Source of the DNA: Gemmatimonadales bacterium UBA2982
GTDB lineage: Bacteria; Gemmatimonadota; Gemmatimonadetes; Longimicrobiales; Gaopeijiaceae
Length of the DNA stretch: 64,000 bases
Direction: 5' to 3'
NCBI GenBank assembly: GCA_002347035.1
Contig: DEAM01000005.1
Coordinates: 67,646-131,645 of the forward strand
The position numbers were made by a program, and so were the translations under genes. Below the pieces are notes generated by a model. The model did no database searches and was not told the DNA's origin. It saw only the letters and a program-made list of their open reading frames with translations. This document shows positions 1-8,341 of this stretch, one piece after another. Each line of letters starts with the position of its first letter. Positions within the stretch are counted from its first letter, which is position 1.

Positions 1-490
1 AAGGGAAGTCCGCCGTACCGGGCAGCGCATCTGCGGCATAGAGCGCGTAGAGTACCCCGAGGCCCAACATTCCTAGCGCGGCTACAGCCAGGCCCATTAC
101 AGCTCCGCCGAAGAAGGCCACCCTAAGGGCTTTCCCTTGGCCGTCTGTACTCGCTGCTGCAGACGTTCGGGTGTTAGCGCGGGTTGCTGCTTTCATTCCG
201 AAGAACCCCGCAGCTACAGAGCTGAATGCACCGAAGACATATGCGGCGGCAGGAGTAATGCCAATAGCCAAGCTGAGCAAAATAGCGACAATGAAAACGA
301 AGACAGCAAGAACCGTGTACTCGCGTCGCAGGAATGCCATAGCTCCATCGTGAATTTGCTCACCCAGATCTACCATGGTCTCACTACCGGCTGGCTGGCT
401 CTTTACGTAACCATAAATTGCCCCAGCTGTGATGAGTCCAAGCAAGCCGAGAAGCCAAGCCCAATCTGCAAGTACGACAAAGTCGGTCAT
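1..490 (-). CDS. hppA: Membrane-bound proton-translocating pyrophosphatase, N-terminal part (cut by window edge)
   Basis: Integral-membrane pyrophosphatase that couples PPi hydrolysis to ion pumping. Only the first about 163 residues lie in the window; the frame is open to base 1. The N-terminus opens with a membrane helix (about residues 7-30), then a soluble loop with MAFLRREYTVL, a second helix, and the family-typical GFFGMKAATRANTRT segment, followed by another hydrophobic helix. The ATG at 490 has an AAAGG ribosome site about 8 nt upstream. It lies 44 nt after pth and is probably the last gene of prs-rplY-pth-hppA. The ion specificity determinants lie outside the window, so H+ versus Na+ cannot be decided here. 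Confidence 0.9.
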   Translation of the reverse strand, partial: MTDFVVLADWAWLLGLLGLITAGAIYGYVKSQPAGSETMVDLGEQIHDGAMAFLRREYTVLAVFVFIVAILLSLAIGITPAAAYVFGAFSSVAAGFFGMKAATRANTRTSAAASTDGQGKALRVAFFGGAVMGLAVAALGMLGLGVLYALYAADALPGTADFP

Positions 491-534
491 TTATTTAACC
501 TTTCGTGATTTTGCTTATGATTTTGGTTGAAATG

Positions 535-1098
535 CTATCTGTTAAAACGATTCATGGCAGTCTCCACACCTGCGGTGACCCAAACTTCGACTGCCTCACT
601 AAGCTCAGAAAGGAGCGCTACCACCATGTCCTCATCCTCTTCGGGCATGGGAGACAGCACCCATTCTGATAGATCTACCCCTTCAGGTTTGCGGCCCACC
701 CCAATCCTAAGGCGGGGATAAGTATTTGATCCTAACGCCCCGGAAATCGACCTGAGCCCATTGTGACCCCCAGCGCCACCTTCCGAGCGAAAACGCACCC
801 GCCCAACGTCCAAGGCCGCATCATCTACCGCGATCAAAAGGTCTTGGACAGGATCGAAATCGTCCAGCTCCTGGAGGAGCTGCAACGAAAGGCCACTTCG
901 GTTCATATAGGTCGTAGGCTTAACGATACAAACAGAAGTGTCCCTCACCATACCTTCCGTGATCAAGCTATAACCCTCTCGCTGATAAGCCCCAAAACCC
1001 CAATCATGTGCGAGCCGGTCAGCGACCCACCAACCTACGTTGTGGCGAGTAGCATCGTGCTCTGGCCCAGGATTACCAAGACCCATCACAACCTTCAT
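535..1098 (-). CDS. pth: Peptidyl-tRNA hydrolase
   Basis: Releases tRNA from peptidyl-tRNAs that drop off the ribosome; cytosolic. 187 aa, normal for the family. The start is set at MKVVMGLGNPG (1098): the same frame runs further upstream but there it overlaps rplY and has no homology-like sequence. Seen: the N-terminal GLGNPG strand-loop, catalytic His19 in TRHNVGWW, the KPTTYMNRSG substrate loop with its Asn, and GGAGGHNGLRS. It starts 13 nt after rplY, consistent with co-transcription in the widespread prs-rplY-pth arrangement. Confidence 0.96.
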   Translation of the reverse strand: MKVVMGLGNPGPEHDATRHNVGWWVADRLAHDWGFGAYQREGYSLITEGMVRDTSVCIVKPTTYMNRSGLSLQLLQELDDFDPVQDLLIAVDDAALDVGRVRFRSEGGAGGHNGLRSISGALGSNTYPRLRIGVGRKPEGVDLSEWVLSPMPEEDEDMVVALLSELSEAVEVWVTAGVETAMNRFNR

Positions 1099-1111
1099 GC
1101 GGGCCAAGTGA

Positions 1112-1816
1112 TTAGTCCTGGTCTCGATCACCTTCGCCCGCCTCTGAGGACCCACCCTCTTCAGAAGCGGCTGCAGCTTCTTCGAGACCCTCTTCGCCTT
1201 CAGGTAGTTCACCCTCAGCGAGTTCCTCTTCTTCAACCTCTTCCTCAATAATCTTGGGAATAGCTACAGAGCAAATTGTTCGTTCCTCTGCAATCCGAAT
1301 TTCGACCCCTTCTTCAAGTGCAATGTCTGAAACATGGAGCGCCTCGTTTAGGTTCAGCTCGCTAACATCGACCTCTATCGCAGCCGGAATCTTAGAAGGA
1401 ATACAGCGGACAGGAATATCGTGGATGACCTGTTCTAATACACCGCCTTCAGACTTCACACCTAAGGGAACACCGAGGAGGCGTAGCGGCACGTCAACAT
1501 CAACAGCCACACCCTTCTGGATGCGGAGGAAGTCGATGTGCAACAAAGATGCACGCCATGGGTGTGTCTGAATCTCTCGGACGAGAGTTTCATAAGGTTC
1601 GCTGTCGCCATCTACCGCCAACTTCACGATTGTGTTGTCAACGGAGATCGAGTGAAATAAATGCTCGACTTCGTGAGCATCCACAGAAAGATGGACTGAA
1701 TCTAGCTCTCTACCATAAAGGACCGCGGGCACTCTCCCTTGTTGACGAAGCTTACGGGCAGCCCCTTTCCCTTTGTCGTCACGCTTCTGTGCATTCAATG
1801 TTGTATCGTTCGACAT
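1112..1816 (-). CDS. rplY: 50S ribosomal protein bL25, CTC (long) form
   Basis: Binds 5S rRNA in the large subunit. At 234 aa it is the long CTC type: an L25 beta-barrel (about residues 5-95, with RKLRQQGRVPAVLYG) followed by the TL5/CTC C-terminal domain (about 100-190). It ends in a very acidic low-complexity tail rich in E, A and G (about 190-234), common in CTC proteins. A strong GAGGAAGG ribosome site precedes the ATG. It lies 49 nt after prs. Confidence 0.95.
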   Translation of the reverse strand: MSNDTTLNAQKRDDKGKGAARKLRQQGRVPAVLYGRELDSVHLSVDAHEVEHLFHSISVDNTIVKLAVDGDSEPYETLVREIQTHPWRASLLHIDFLRIQKGVAVDVDVPLRLLGVPLGVKSEGGVLEQVIHDIPVRCIPSKIPAAIEVDVSELNLNEALHVSDIALEEGVEIRIAEERTICSVAIPKIIEEEVEEEELAEGELPEGEEGLEEAAAASEEGGSSEAGEGDRDQD

Positions 1817-1865
1817 GGTTCCTTCCTCTGATTATCGGCCCCGGAAGTGCTCCGGGCCCTTTCCC

Positions 1866-2831
1866 TCAGTCATCAGGAAGCTCCTCGAAGAGTTGACTGA
1901 CTGACTCATTCGAGTGCACGTGGTCGATAGCCTTAGCCAGCAAGTCCGCTACAGACAGGATTCGAAGCCCGTCGAACCGCTTATGCTCAGGCACATCGAT
2001 TGTGTTCGTTACCACCATCTCCTCGATGGGAGCATTACTTAGGCGCGCCACAGCCTCACCGGAGAGCAGAGGATGCGTGGCCGCAGCATATACTGTCTTA
2101 GCACCACGCTCACGAAGCGCCATCACTGCATTTGCAAGAGTACCTGCGGTGTCAACCATATCATCGATTAAAAGACACGTCATGCCCTCAACCTCTCCGA
2201 CAACGTTCAGAACCTCAGACACATTCGCTTTAGGTCGACGCTTGTCGATGATCGCGAAAGTCGCATCCAGACGCCTTGCTGTTCCTCGTGCCATCTTTGC
2301 GGAGCCCACATCCGGCGCCACAACAACCAAGTCGTCAAGCTCTAAGCTCCTGAAGTAGCTGGTAATGACTGGGGCCGCATACAGATGGTCCACAGGAATA
2401 TCAAAAAAGCCCTGAATCTGGTGCTGATGGAAATCAATTGAAATGACGCGATCAGCACCCGCAGCCACAATGAGATTGGCGGCAAGCTTCGCACCAATAG
2501 CAACTCTTGGTTGATCCTTTCTGTCTTGGCGGCCGTAACCAAAGTACGGCACAACAGCTGTCACTCGCGCCGCTGATGCCCTCCGGGCAGCGTCAATTAG
2601 GAGCAGTAGCTCCATGATGTTATCCGCTGGAGCGCCAGTAGGCTGAACAATGTAGACGTCGCGACCACGAGCATTCCGATCAATACGGACAAAGATCTCA
2701 CCATCGGCAAACTGTTTAACAGTGGCAACGTCTGGCGATTTACCAATACGCTCGCCGATCTCTAACGCGAGTGGACGATTTGCCCGCCCGCTCAAAAGGA
2801 GAAGAGGTCCCCGCCCGTAGGTATCGTCCAT
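1866..2831 (-). CDS. prs: Ribose-phosphate pyrophosphokinase
   Basis: Makes PRPP from ribose-5-phosphate and ATP for nucleotide, His and Trp synthesis. 321 aa, usual length. Seen: FADGEIFVRI, the YFGYGRQDRK flexible-loop region, the DFHQHQIQGFF metal/subunit motif, the catalytic Lys in the AKMARG-type segment and the PRPP-binding loop LIDDMVDTAGTL (about residues 218-229). First gene of the prs-rplY-pth-hppA run, behind a promoter-like sequence at 2877-2905. Confidence 0.97.
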   Translation of the reverse strand: MDDTYGRGPLLLLSGRANRPLALEIGERIGKSPDVATVKQFADGEIFVRIDRNARGRDVYIVQPTGAPADNIMELLLLIDAARRASAARVTAVVPYFGYGRQDRKDQPRVAIGAKLAANLIVAAGADRVISIDFHQHQIQGFFDIPVDHLYAAPVITSYFRSLELDDLVVVAPDVGSAKMARGTARRLDATFAIIDKRRPKANVSEVLNVVGEVEGMTCLLIDDMVDTAGTLANAVMALRERGAKTVYAAATHPLLSGEAVARLSNAPIEEMVVTNTIDVPEHKRFDGLRILSVADLLAKAIDHVHSNESVSQLFEELPDD

Positions 2832-2876
2832 GAGTTCAGTTGGAGGAGCCGGTGGCCAGGCGATCAGTGGCCGCGA

Positions 2877-2905
2877 AACCTAGAAAGCACACAAGACCCG
2901 GTCAA
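2877..2905 (-). promoter_or_regulatory. Candidate sigma-70 promoter for prs operon
   Basis: On the minus strand TTGACC (2900-2905) and TAGGTT (2877-2882) are separated by 17 bp, 46 bp upstream of the prs ATG. The -35 matches consensus at 5 of 6 bases and the -10 at 3 of 6. The 148-bp gap upstream of prs has room for its own promoter. Prediction by eye only. Confidence 0.4.
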
Positions 2906-2979
2906 CGCACGGGAAACGAGAAGTCTTACATCTCAATACTTGGTTCCAGGCCAATTCCGCTCATTAGAAAGCAACAGAG

Positions 2980-4770
2980 TTAATCTTCAACCACCGAAAA
3001 GGTCCTAATACTGACAGTGTCGGAACGGCCTGGTGTCTTAAGCGTAAGCGTGACCTCATAACGGCCAGAGTCAAGATCCGGAAGATCAAGATCAAGATGT
3101 CTAAAATGCTGAGCAGGCTGATCGGGACCAGGCTCTTCCCATGACAGTGCGAGGCTCGCCGACTGCTCGGCTAGCCCAAAGAATTCCCCTACACGGCGAA
3201 AGATACTTCGGTCTGTCTTATCGACAGAAACTTCGAACTGAAAGATCTCAGGACGAAAACCAAGCCCAGAAACCTCCCATGCGATTCCTAGATTTGCACC
3301 AATTGGGATCTCTGCTCGCGCTAGAGCGGTGGATGCAGCTTCTTCCAAAGACTGCGGAGTAGACCCATCCGACTCCAGGAGCAAGAGATCCGACAACGTT
3401 GCGATGTCTTCCGGTACTGGATCAAGATCTAACCCTATCCTGAAACGACCGGCTCGGCGACGAGCAGGACTCCAACTTTCTGCAGATATGATATAACTGC
3501 CGGTCGGCACGTCTAGGACCAAAGCGCCTTGCGTCTGTCCAGTACGACCTTTCCGAATAGTATGTTCGCTCCCAACTGCCACAGCAAAAAGTCCGATTTG
3601 ATCATCCATCTCTGACTGATCTCCTGGCTCAAGCCAAGGACGAGGGTGATCATGATTGGCGTGGAAGGTTGTGTCTTCAGGCAGGAAATAAGTTGCGACC
3701 AACAGCGTCCGATTCCCTCGAGGAAATACGGCAAGTTGACCTTCCATTGGAAGGAAAACTGGTGCGTAAGGTGGCTGATAGAGACTGCGTGGTCGCTCTC
3801 GACCGACTGCAAAATCTGTGAAATCAGCAAGCCCAGGAGCACCAAGGGCGCGGCCTGTAGGCATGTAATCTCGGGCCTCATTATCCTGATGGCCTGTCAC
3901 AGTATTTAAATTGCCCGGGGTCGACCCAAATGATCGTTCCCATCCCACTTCCCACCCATTCCTTACGGTGAGCTCCTCCAGGTCCCGACCCCAACGCAAT
4001 CTGTATGGATTTCTGGCGCCATCTTTAAGCGTAGCCACAGTCCATCGAGCGTAGTGTGCAGTCAGACGGTCATTACCCGGCACAATGTAGAGTGGATCTG
4101 CCATCATCCAGAGTCGGTTTAACCCTACTGCTAGTGAATCATCACCTAAATTCTGGTACCTACGTAGGAAATTCCTCGCCTCCGAATCGACAGCACGATC
4201 AGGAATTCTCCAGTTGACAGCCGCTCCTGGTTCCATTCCCACCAATGCTTGATTAAATGCGGTTGCTGAATCTTCGTAACGTCCCAAACCGTGTAGTGCT
4301 AACCCCTCGAGCGCCTTGCACCACCAACTGGGGGCCAGCCCACAATCTCGCGCGACCTCGAGCGCAGACTCCCAGTCGCCTCCTTCGGCCCGATACCAAA
4401 CCCGCTGTCCGAGGAGCCAACTATCCCCTGTAATCATTGCCTGTAGTGAGTCTAGTGTGGCCAGCAACTCACTCCGAAGCGCTCTTGCTTCTGCAGCTTC
4501 CGGAGTTGGGTACCATTCTCCTTCCCCATATCGGACGCAAAGCCGGCCAACCGTTTCGTCACACCCCCCGCTCGACGGTGCTAGCCTGAAAGGAAAATAC
4601 CGCTGTCGACGACGTTCAAAACTCGCTTGTGCGGCCCTAGCAGCCCCCCGAATGTCACCAGAATCTGCAATAATCGCAGCAGTGTCCGTGCCGCTTACGG
4701 CAACCTGGCCCACACCTTGGATAGGCCAGAGTAGCAAGGCAAACGCGAAAGAAAACGTAAGAGCACTCAT
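2980..4770 (-). CDS. Secreted hypothetical protein with TPR-like region, abutting tRNA-Gln
   Basis: Function not recognised. The start is set at the ATG at 4770, because the upstream part of the frame is the tRNA-Gln gene. 596 aa. A signal peptide (about residues 1-22) suggests export. Residues about 80-190 look like a TPR unit (WESALEVARDCGL, LALHGLGRYEDSATAFNQAL). Next comes a segment with DPLYIVPGNDRLTAHYARW and GWEVGWERSFG, a pattern I associate with GWxTD-like secreted proteins of Gemmatimonadota. The C-terminal 150 residues look beta-sandwich-like. The ATG is only 5 nt past the tRNA 3' end, so no normal ribosome site is available outside the tRNA. The DUF assignment is uncertain. Confidence 0.75.
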   Translation of the reverse strand: MSALTFSFAFALLLWPIQGVGQVAVSGTDTAAIIADSGDIRGAARAAQASFERRRQRYFPFRLAPSSGGCDETVGRLCVRYGEGEWYPTPEAAEARALRSELLATLDSLQAMITGDSWLLGQRVWYRAEGGDWESALEVARDCGLAPSWWCKALEGLALHGLGRYEDSATAFNQALVGMEPGAAVNWRIPDRAVDSEARNFLRRYQNLGDDSLAVGLNRLWMMADPLYIVPGNDRLTAHYARWTVATLKDGARNPYRLRWGRDLEELTVRNGWEVGWERSFGSTPGNLNTVTGHQDNEARDYMPTGRALGAPGLADFTDFAVGRERPRSLYQPPYAPVFLPMEGQLAVFPRGNRTLLVATYFLPEDTTFHANHDHPRPWLEPGDQSEMDDQIGLFAVAVGSEHTIRKGRTGQTQGALVLDVPTGSYIISAESWSPARRRAGRFRIGLDLDPVPEDIATLSDLLLLESDGSTPQSLEEAASTALARAEIPIGANLGIAWEVSGLGFRPEIFQFEVSVDKTDRSIFRRVGEFFGLAEQSASLALSWEEPGPDQPAQHFRHLDLDLPDLDSGRYEVTLTLKTPGRSDTVSIRTFSVVED

Positions 4771-4775
4771 GCGAG

Positions 4776-4846
4776 TTGGCCCGGGTGGATTCGAACCACC
4801 ACCGCCGGTTCCAAAGACCGGTGTCCTGCCATTAGACGACGGGCCA
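4776..4846 (-). tRNA. tRNA-Gln (anticodon TTG)
   Basis: 71 nt without encoded CCA. The acceptor arms TGGCCCG and CGGGCCA pair over 7 bp with discriminator A. The anticodon stem CCGGT/ACCGG encloses loop CTTTGGA, giving anticodon TTG. The T arm is GGTGG-TTCGAAT-CCACC. The D arm is short (GTC/GAC stem). A tRNA-Gln near ispE and prs is a recurrent bacterial arrangement. The downstream reading frame begins 5 nt after its 3' end. Confidence 0.96.
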
Positions 4847-4857
4847 GAACATCCCAT

Positions 4858-4887
4858 TTTATACGACACTTGAGCACCAGTTGTCGC
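4858..4887 (-). promoter_or_regulatory. Candidate promoter for tRNA-Gln
   Basis: A good -10 box TATAAA (4858-4863) lies 11 nt upstream of the tRNA 5' end, with GCGACA (4882-4887) as a weak -35 at 18-bp spacing. Distance and -10 quality fit a tRNA promoter; the -35 matches only four of six consensus bases. Confidence 0.45.
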
Positions 4888-4914
4888 GGCAAGTTTTAAG
4901 AACGCCTCCTACCG

Positions 4915-5460
4915 TTAACGCTCTCCGGTCTCCAAAAATCTATTTCTGGACTGGATCCCGATCGCATTGCCTGAATAGTCAGCTTCGCTAACCTCTTCCA
5001 TCCAAAAAACCCCGCTTCCTCCATCGACAGACATACTCTGATTAATGTGTCTAGCCCGAGACGATGGCGAAGCACCATGCCAGTGCTCCACACCCGGAAG
5101 CGCGAACTCGATTTCACCTACGCGTAGCTCCCGCATTCTCTCTCCACGCTTTTGAGCACGCCCTTCTCCTTCCATCACAAGGATAAACTGGCCACCGCCA
5201 TGGCAGTGCCAGTAGGAGCGGGAACCTGGCTCCCACCAACGGCCCGCCATGGGCTCACCATTAGCCACTACCTCTGGAGAGCGAACACCTGATTCGCTAC
5301 TCCCTGTAACAAAGTTCTCTAATGGACCCCCAGGACAGGGAGCGTTCTGTTGGGAAGTCGGCTGTGCATATCCAGGCATGCGAACAACTAAGAGGTAAAC
5401 CGGAACAACTAACACCCAAAGCAACAGGTAGATCGAGGTACGACGGGAAAGAGCAGGCAC
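4915..5460 (-). CDS. Membrane-anchored or secreted cupin-domain protein
   Basis: 181 aa. A hydrophobic N-terminal segment (about residues 8-27) is a signal peptide or anchor, so the cupin domain should lie outside the cytoplasm. Cupin motif 1 is seen as EPGSRSYWHCH with His85 and His87, with Gln91 where many cupins have Glu; motif 2 is LPGVEHWHG with His126. These would form a single metal site. The substrate is unknown; small cupins of this kind include quercetinase-like enzymes and binding proteins. It lies between ispE and tRNA-Gln with 128 nt upstream, so it is probably expressed separately. Confidence 0.7.
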   Translation of the reverse strand: MPALSRRTSIYLLLWVLVVPVYLLVVRMPGYAQPTSQQNAPCPGGPLENFVTGSSESGVRSPEVVANGEPMAGRWWEPGSRSYWHCHGGGQFILVMEGEGRAQKRGERMRELRVGEIEFALPGVEHWHGASPSSRARHINQSMSVDGGSGVFWMEEVSEADYSGNAIGIQSRNRFLETGER

Positions 5461-5588
5461 TGACGACCTCCTTGAAAGAATTAGATGTCAGCCGGATATA
5501 AAATCTCAGCCATTCTCGCTAAAATGACGGACTATCTCAATCATCCTATCAGAGCCCCAGCAACTGATTCAAGGGCCAAGCACTTCAG

Positions 5589-6485
5589 CTACGCAAGCAC
5601 CTCGGGCACAGGAAGTGTGCCTAACGTAGTTGTAGCAAAGCATCTCCAGCCAAACTGACGGCCCAAATCATCTGCGACCGCCTTCGCTCTAACACTGCTT
5701 GAAAAGAAACCAAACGACGATGAGCCACTCCCAGATAACATCACCGGAGATGCGCCTGTTTCTGACAGCATATTTAGACACTGGGCCACCTGAGGATGCT
5801 GATTTGAAATTGGATCCTGGAAATCATTACAAGCACAGGCCTCTACTTCAGTCCAAGTCCTTAGTACCTCCAGCGACTTCGGCTCCCATATCCGAGCATC
5901 TTCCCTCAAGGGTCTATTTAGTGCCGTGTATGCCTCAGCCGTAGACGAATGAACCGAAGGAGACACCACAACAAGATTTGTAACAGGAAGCGCCGGCATG
6001 GGCTGCAGGTTTTCTCCCCTCCCAGTACCTCTTGATAAAGCGCTCTCACCAAGAAAAAAGGCTACGTCAGCACCCAGTTCGGTGCCGATACCCCTCAGCC
6101 TCTCCTCTCCTGCTAAGTCTTCGTGCAATATAGCCAGAGCTCGCAGTACAGCAGCGGCATCCGAAGACCCCCCCCCCAACCCACCACCCACTGGGATTTG
6201 CTTATCGAGGTAGATCTTCACACCGATATCCACACCTGCGACCGCAATCAATCGTTGGGCAGCGAGAAATGCCAAGTTCTCATGATCAGGTCCCGTATCA
6301 CACCCACTCACCTCCAGCTCTACCCCCGCCCTACTGAGCTCAACCGTGACTCGGTCATATAAAGCGATCGCCTGAAACAAGGTGTCCAATTCATGGTAAC
6401 CATCTGCCCGCTTGTGCAACACGCGGAGAAACAGGTTGATCTTAGCAGGCGCCAATACTGAGGCTGATGCGCTAACATACCTCAC
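5589..6485 (-). CDS. ispE: 4-diphosphocytidyl-2-C-methyl-D-erythritol kinase
   Basis: GHMP kinase that phosphorylates CDP-ME in the MEP isoprenoid pathway. 298 aa, normal. Seen: N-terminal APAKINLFLRVLHKRADGYHEL with the catalytic Lys region, the ATP loop PVGGGLGGGSSDAA (about residues 95-108) and the C-terminal SGSGSSSFG motif. Its start overlaps the flippase-like gene by 4 nt (ATGA). The glycine loop is encoded through a run of ten G on the coding strand (6168-6177), a potential slippage site. Confidence 0.96.
   Translation of the reverse strand: MRYVSASASVLAPAKINLFLRVLHKRADGYHELDTLFQAIALYDRVTVELSRAGVELEVSGCDTGPDHENLAFLAAQRLIAVAGVDIGVKIYLDKQIPVGGGLGGGSSDAAAVLRALAILHEDLAGEERLRGIGTELGADVAFFLGESALSRGTGRGENLQPMPALPVTNLVVVSPSVHSSTAEAYTALNRPLREDARIWEPKSLEVLRTWTEVEACACNDFQDPISNQHPQVAQCLNMLSETGASPVMLSGSGSSSFGFFSSSVRAKAVADDLGRQFGWRCFATTTLGTLPVPEVLA
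6168..6177. repeat. C10/G10 homopolymer inside ispE
   Basis: Ten consecutive C on the plus strand, read as G10 on the coding strand. They encode the last base of a Leu codon and three GGG Gly codons of the GHMP phosphate-binding loop. It is the longest homopolymer I noticed in the window. It could slip in replication or reflect a sequencing problem, but the frame is intact here. Confidence 0.9.
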
Positions 6486-7540
6486 TTAGCGACACACTCA
6501 GAGTCGTCAATTAGAGGCTCGACCCCTTTTTCGAGCAGCTTTTCGCTTGTTCCTACCTCGCCGAGTGAAAAGCCGAGCTTCCACGCATATCGCAACCCAA
6601 TAAGCGTGATCGGGATCCAACCACCGAAGTGGTATCCAAAAGCAAAAGCTAGAGAGGTCGCCTCACTTACCCCATACACATCGCTCAGTGCAAACTTTGC
6701 CGACGCATGGAAGGTTCCGAAGAAGCCGGGAGCAGAGGGTATCGCAACACCGAATCCTACGACGGCCTCCGTGAATACGGCTGAGATGAATCCAGTATTG
6801 ATTCCAAACGCGAGCATTCCTAGCCAGAAAGAAACCCCGTGCCAGAGCCAAAAGAAAAACGTCCAAGCAAAGCCCAGGACCAAAAGCCTAAAGTCCTTAA
6901 TGACCGAAACCGAATCTACGAAGGCCCCCAGGCCACTTACTAGGGGACGCTGGATTCCCGTCGGCAACGAGCGGGCGATGCCTTCGGCAACATTGAGAAA
7001 CTTGCGCGGCCAAATAGCCATGAATAGGAGGAGTGACATTACCATAACCACAGCTACCGTACCGGTACGAAGCAGTACACCTCCTAATCCACTAGAAAAG
7101 GCTTCGGCACCCGGAAACCCAGGTGTGAGAATAGGCAACGTAAGAAACAAGAGCAGGACCACTCCATCCAAAACGCGCTCAACCACTAGCGTGCCAAAAG
7201 CGGCACTCGCCGTCACGGCCTCAAGCCTGCTAAAAGCGTACGCTCTGGCGAACTCACCGACCCGAGCAGGTAGCAGATTGTTAGCCATGAAGCCTATCGA
7301 GACCCCAGCAAATCTGGAGTGGAGACTCGTGTCAGCCTTTACCGGCGTCAGTAGGACCTTCCATCGAAGTGCCCTTATGAAAAACCCAAAAGTAGCGACG
7401 AACACCGACGCTAAAAGCAGTATCAAGTTCCCCTGACGGATGTTATCCCAAACGTCGAGGAACGCGACGCCCGAAAGTGCCCACCAAAAGAGGAGGACGG
7501 TGATAAGAATCCCAATAAAGGTCTTACCCCAGTGCTTCAC
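6482..7540 (-). CDS. Flippase-like / UPF0104 (lysylphosphatidylglycerol synthase TM-region family) membrane protein
   Basis: 352 aa polytopic protein with about 8 membrane helices. It has the family-typical order: a first helix with WWALSG, then FFIRALRWKVLL, a segment with NNLLPARVGEFARAY, and GFGVAIPSAPGFFGTFHASAKFAL near residue 260. The GEF/ARAY and PGFFG motifs mark the AglD/YbhN/MprF-like flippase superfamily. The transported lipid is unknown. It overlaps pdxJ upstream and ispE downstream by 4 nt each, so the three are translationally coupled. Confidence 0.85.
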   Translation of the reverse strand: MKHWGKTFIGILITVLLFWWALSGVAFLDVWDNIRQGNLILLLASVFVATFGFFIRALRWKVLLTPVKADTSLHSRFAGVSIGFMANNLLPARVGEFARAYAFSRLEAVTASAAFGTLVVERVLDGVVLLLFLTLPILTPGFPGAEAFSSGLGGVLLRTGTVAVVMVMSLLLFMAIWPRKFLNVAEGIARSLPTGIQRPLVSGLGAFVDSVSVIKDFRLLVLGFAWTFFFWLWHGVSFWLGMLAFGINTGFISAVFTEAVVGFGVAIPSAPGFFGTFHASAKFALSDVYGVSEATSLAFAFGYHFGGWIPITLIGLRYAWKLGFSLGEVGTSEKLLEKGVEPLIDDSECVAK

Positions 7541-8268
7541 GCCTTAAGCCGAGCCTGCCTGATAATCTTCGCCATATCTCTAACTGCCCGTTCTAGCCCG
7601 GTAAAAACAGACCGCGCCACAATGCTGTGGCCGATGTTCAGCTCTTCAATCTCGGGAATCGAAGCAATTGGACTGACATTCTCGTACGTCAGTCCATGCC
7701 CTGCGTGCACTGAGATTCCGAGCTCTTTAGCAAGTGCGGAGGCACGCCTTAACCGACTAATCTCTTCAGCGCGAGTAGCTGTTGTAGCATTGGCATACTC
7801 GCCCGTGTGCAGCTCAACAGCATCTGCGCCAATATCAGCTGCGGCCTGGATCGAGGCCTCATCAGGATCGATGAAGAGCGATGCACGAATCCCTGAGGAT
7901 ACAAGTTGATCTAGTGCCTTGCCGGTTGACTCCAGGTGGGCTGCCTCGGTAAGCGCTAGACCACCTTCCGTAGTGACTTCCTCGCGTTTCTCTGGCACCA
8001 GAGTCGCCTGCATTGGTCTCCACTCACAAGCCAGAGCCAGTATCTCCGACGTGGCTGCAAGCTCAAGATTTACATTGGTGCGAACCGTCTCCATCAGCAG
8101 ATGGACATCCCGATCCAAAATGTGCCTCCGGTCCTCGCGGAGATGCACAGTAATCCCATCAGCTCCACCAAGTTCGGCTAGGACAGCCGCCCGTACCGGA
8201 TCCGGCTCGTCTGTCATACGAGCCTGTCTCACGGTTGCGATGTGGTCAATGTTCACATAAAACCGCAT
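7537..8268 (-). CDS. pdxJ: Pyridoxine 5'-phosphate synthase
   Basis: Condenses 1-amino-3-phosphohydroxyacetone with deoxyxylulose-5-phosphate, the last ring-forming step of the DXP-dependent B6 route. 243 aa, usual. Seen: VNIDHIATVRQAR at the N-terminus, GADGITVHLREDRRHI, EKREEVTTEGGL and HAGHGLTYENV near the C-terminus. The partner pdxA is at 55486-56442. It starts 73 nt after hflX and overlaps the flippase-like gene by 4 nt. Confidence 0.97.
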   Translation of the reverse strand: MRFYVNIDHIATVRQARMTDEPDPVRAAVLAELGGADGITVHLREDRRHILDRDVHLLMETVRTNVNLELAATSEILALACEWRPMQATLVPEKREEVTTEGGLALTEAAHLESTGKALDQLVSSGIRASLFIDPDEASIQAAADIGADAVELHTGEYANATTATRAEEISRLRRASALAKELGISVHAGHGLTYENVSPIASIPEIEELNIGHSIVARSVFTGLERAVRDMAKIIRQARLKA

Positions 8269-8341
8269 AAAGGCGCCGATGTTTCAGTTTAAGTTGGTTG
8301 CCGCTGGAAGATAACCAGAAGCATCACAGTGGTCCTCCAGC

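Noticed and set aside
137..508. Plus-strand ORF at the left edge
   Set aside because: Antisense shadow of the hppA N-terminus; the minus-strand translation matches a pyrophosphatase.
1099..1248. Upstream extension of pth
   Set aside because: This part lies inside rplY in another frame and is basic, low-complexity sequence unlike Pth, whose N-terminus begins at 1098.
4771..4869. N-terminal 33 residues of the frame that ends at 2980
   Set aside because: They are the translation of the tRNA-Gln gene and its flank; the signal peptide begins at the ATG at 4770.
6606..7436. 276-aa plus-strand ORF
   Set aside because: Antisense to the flippase-like gene; composition is low-complexity Pro/Ser/Thr and has no domain features.
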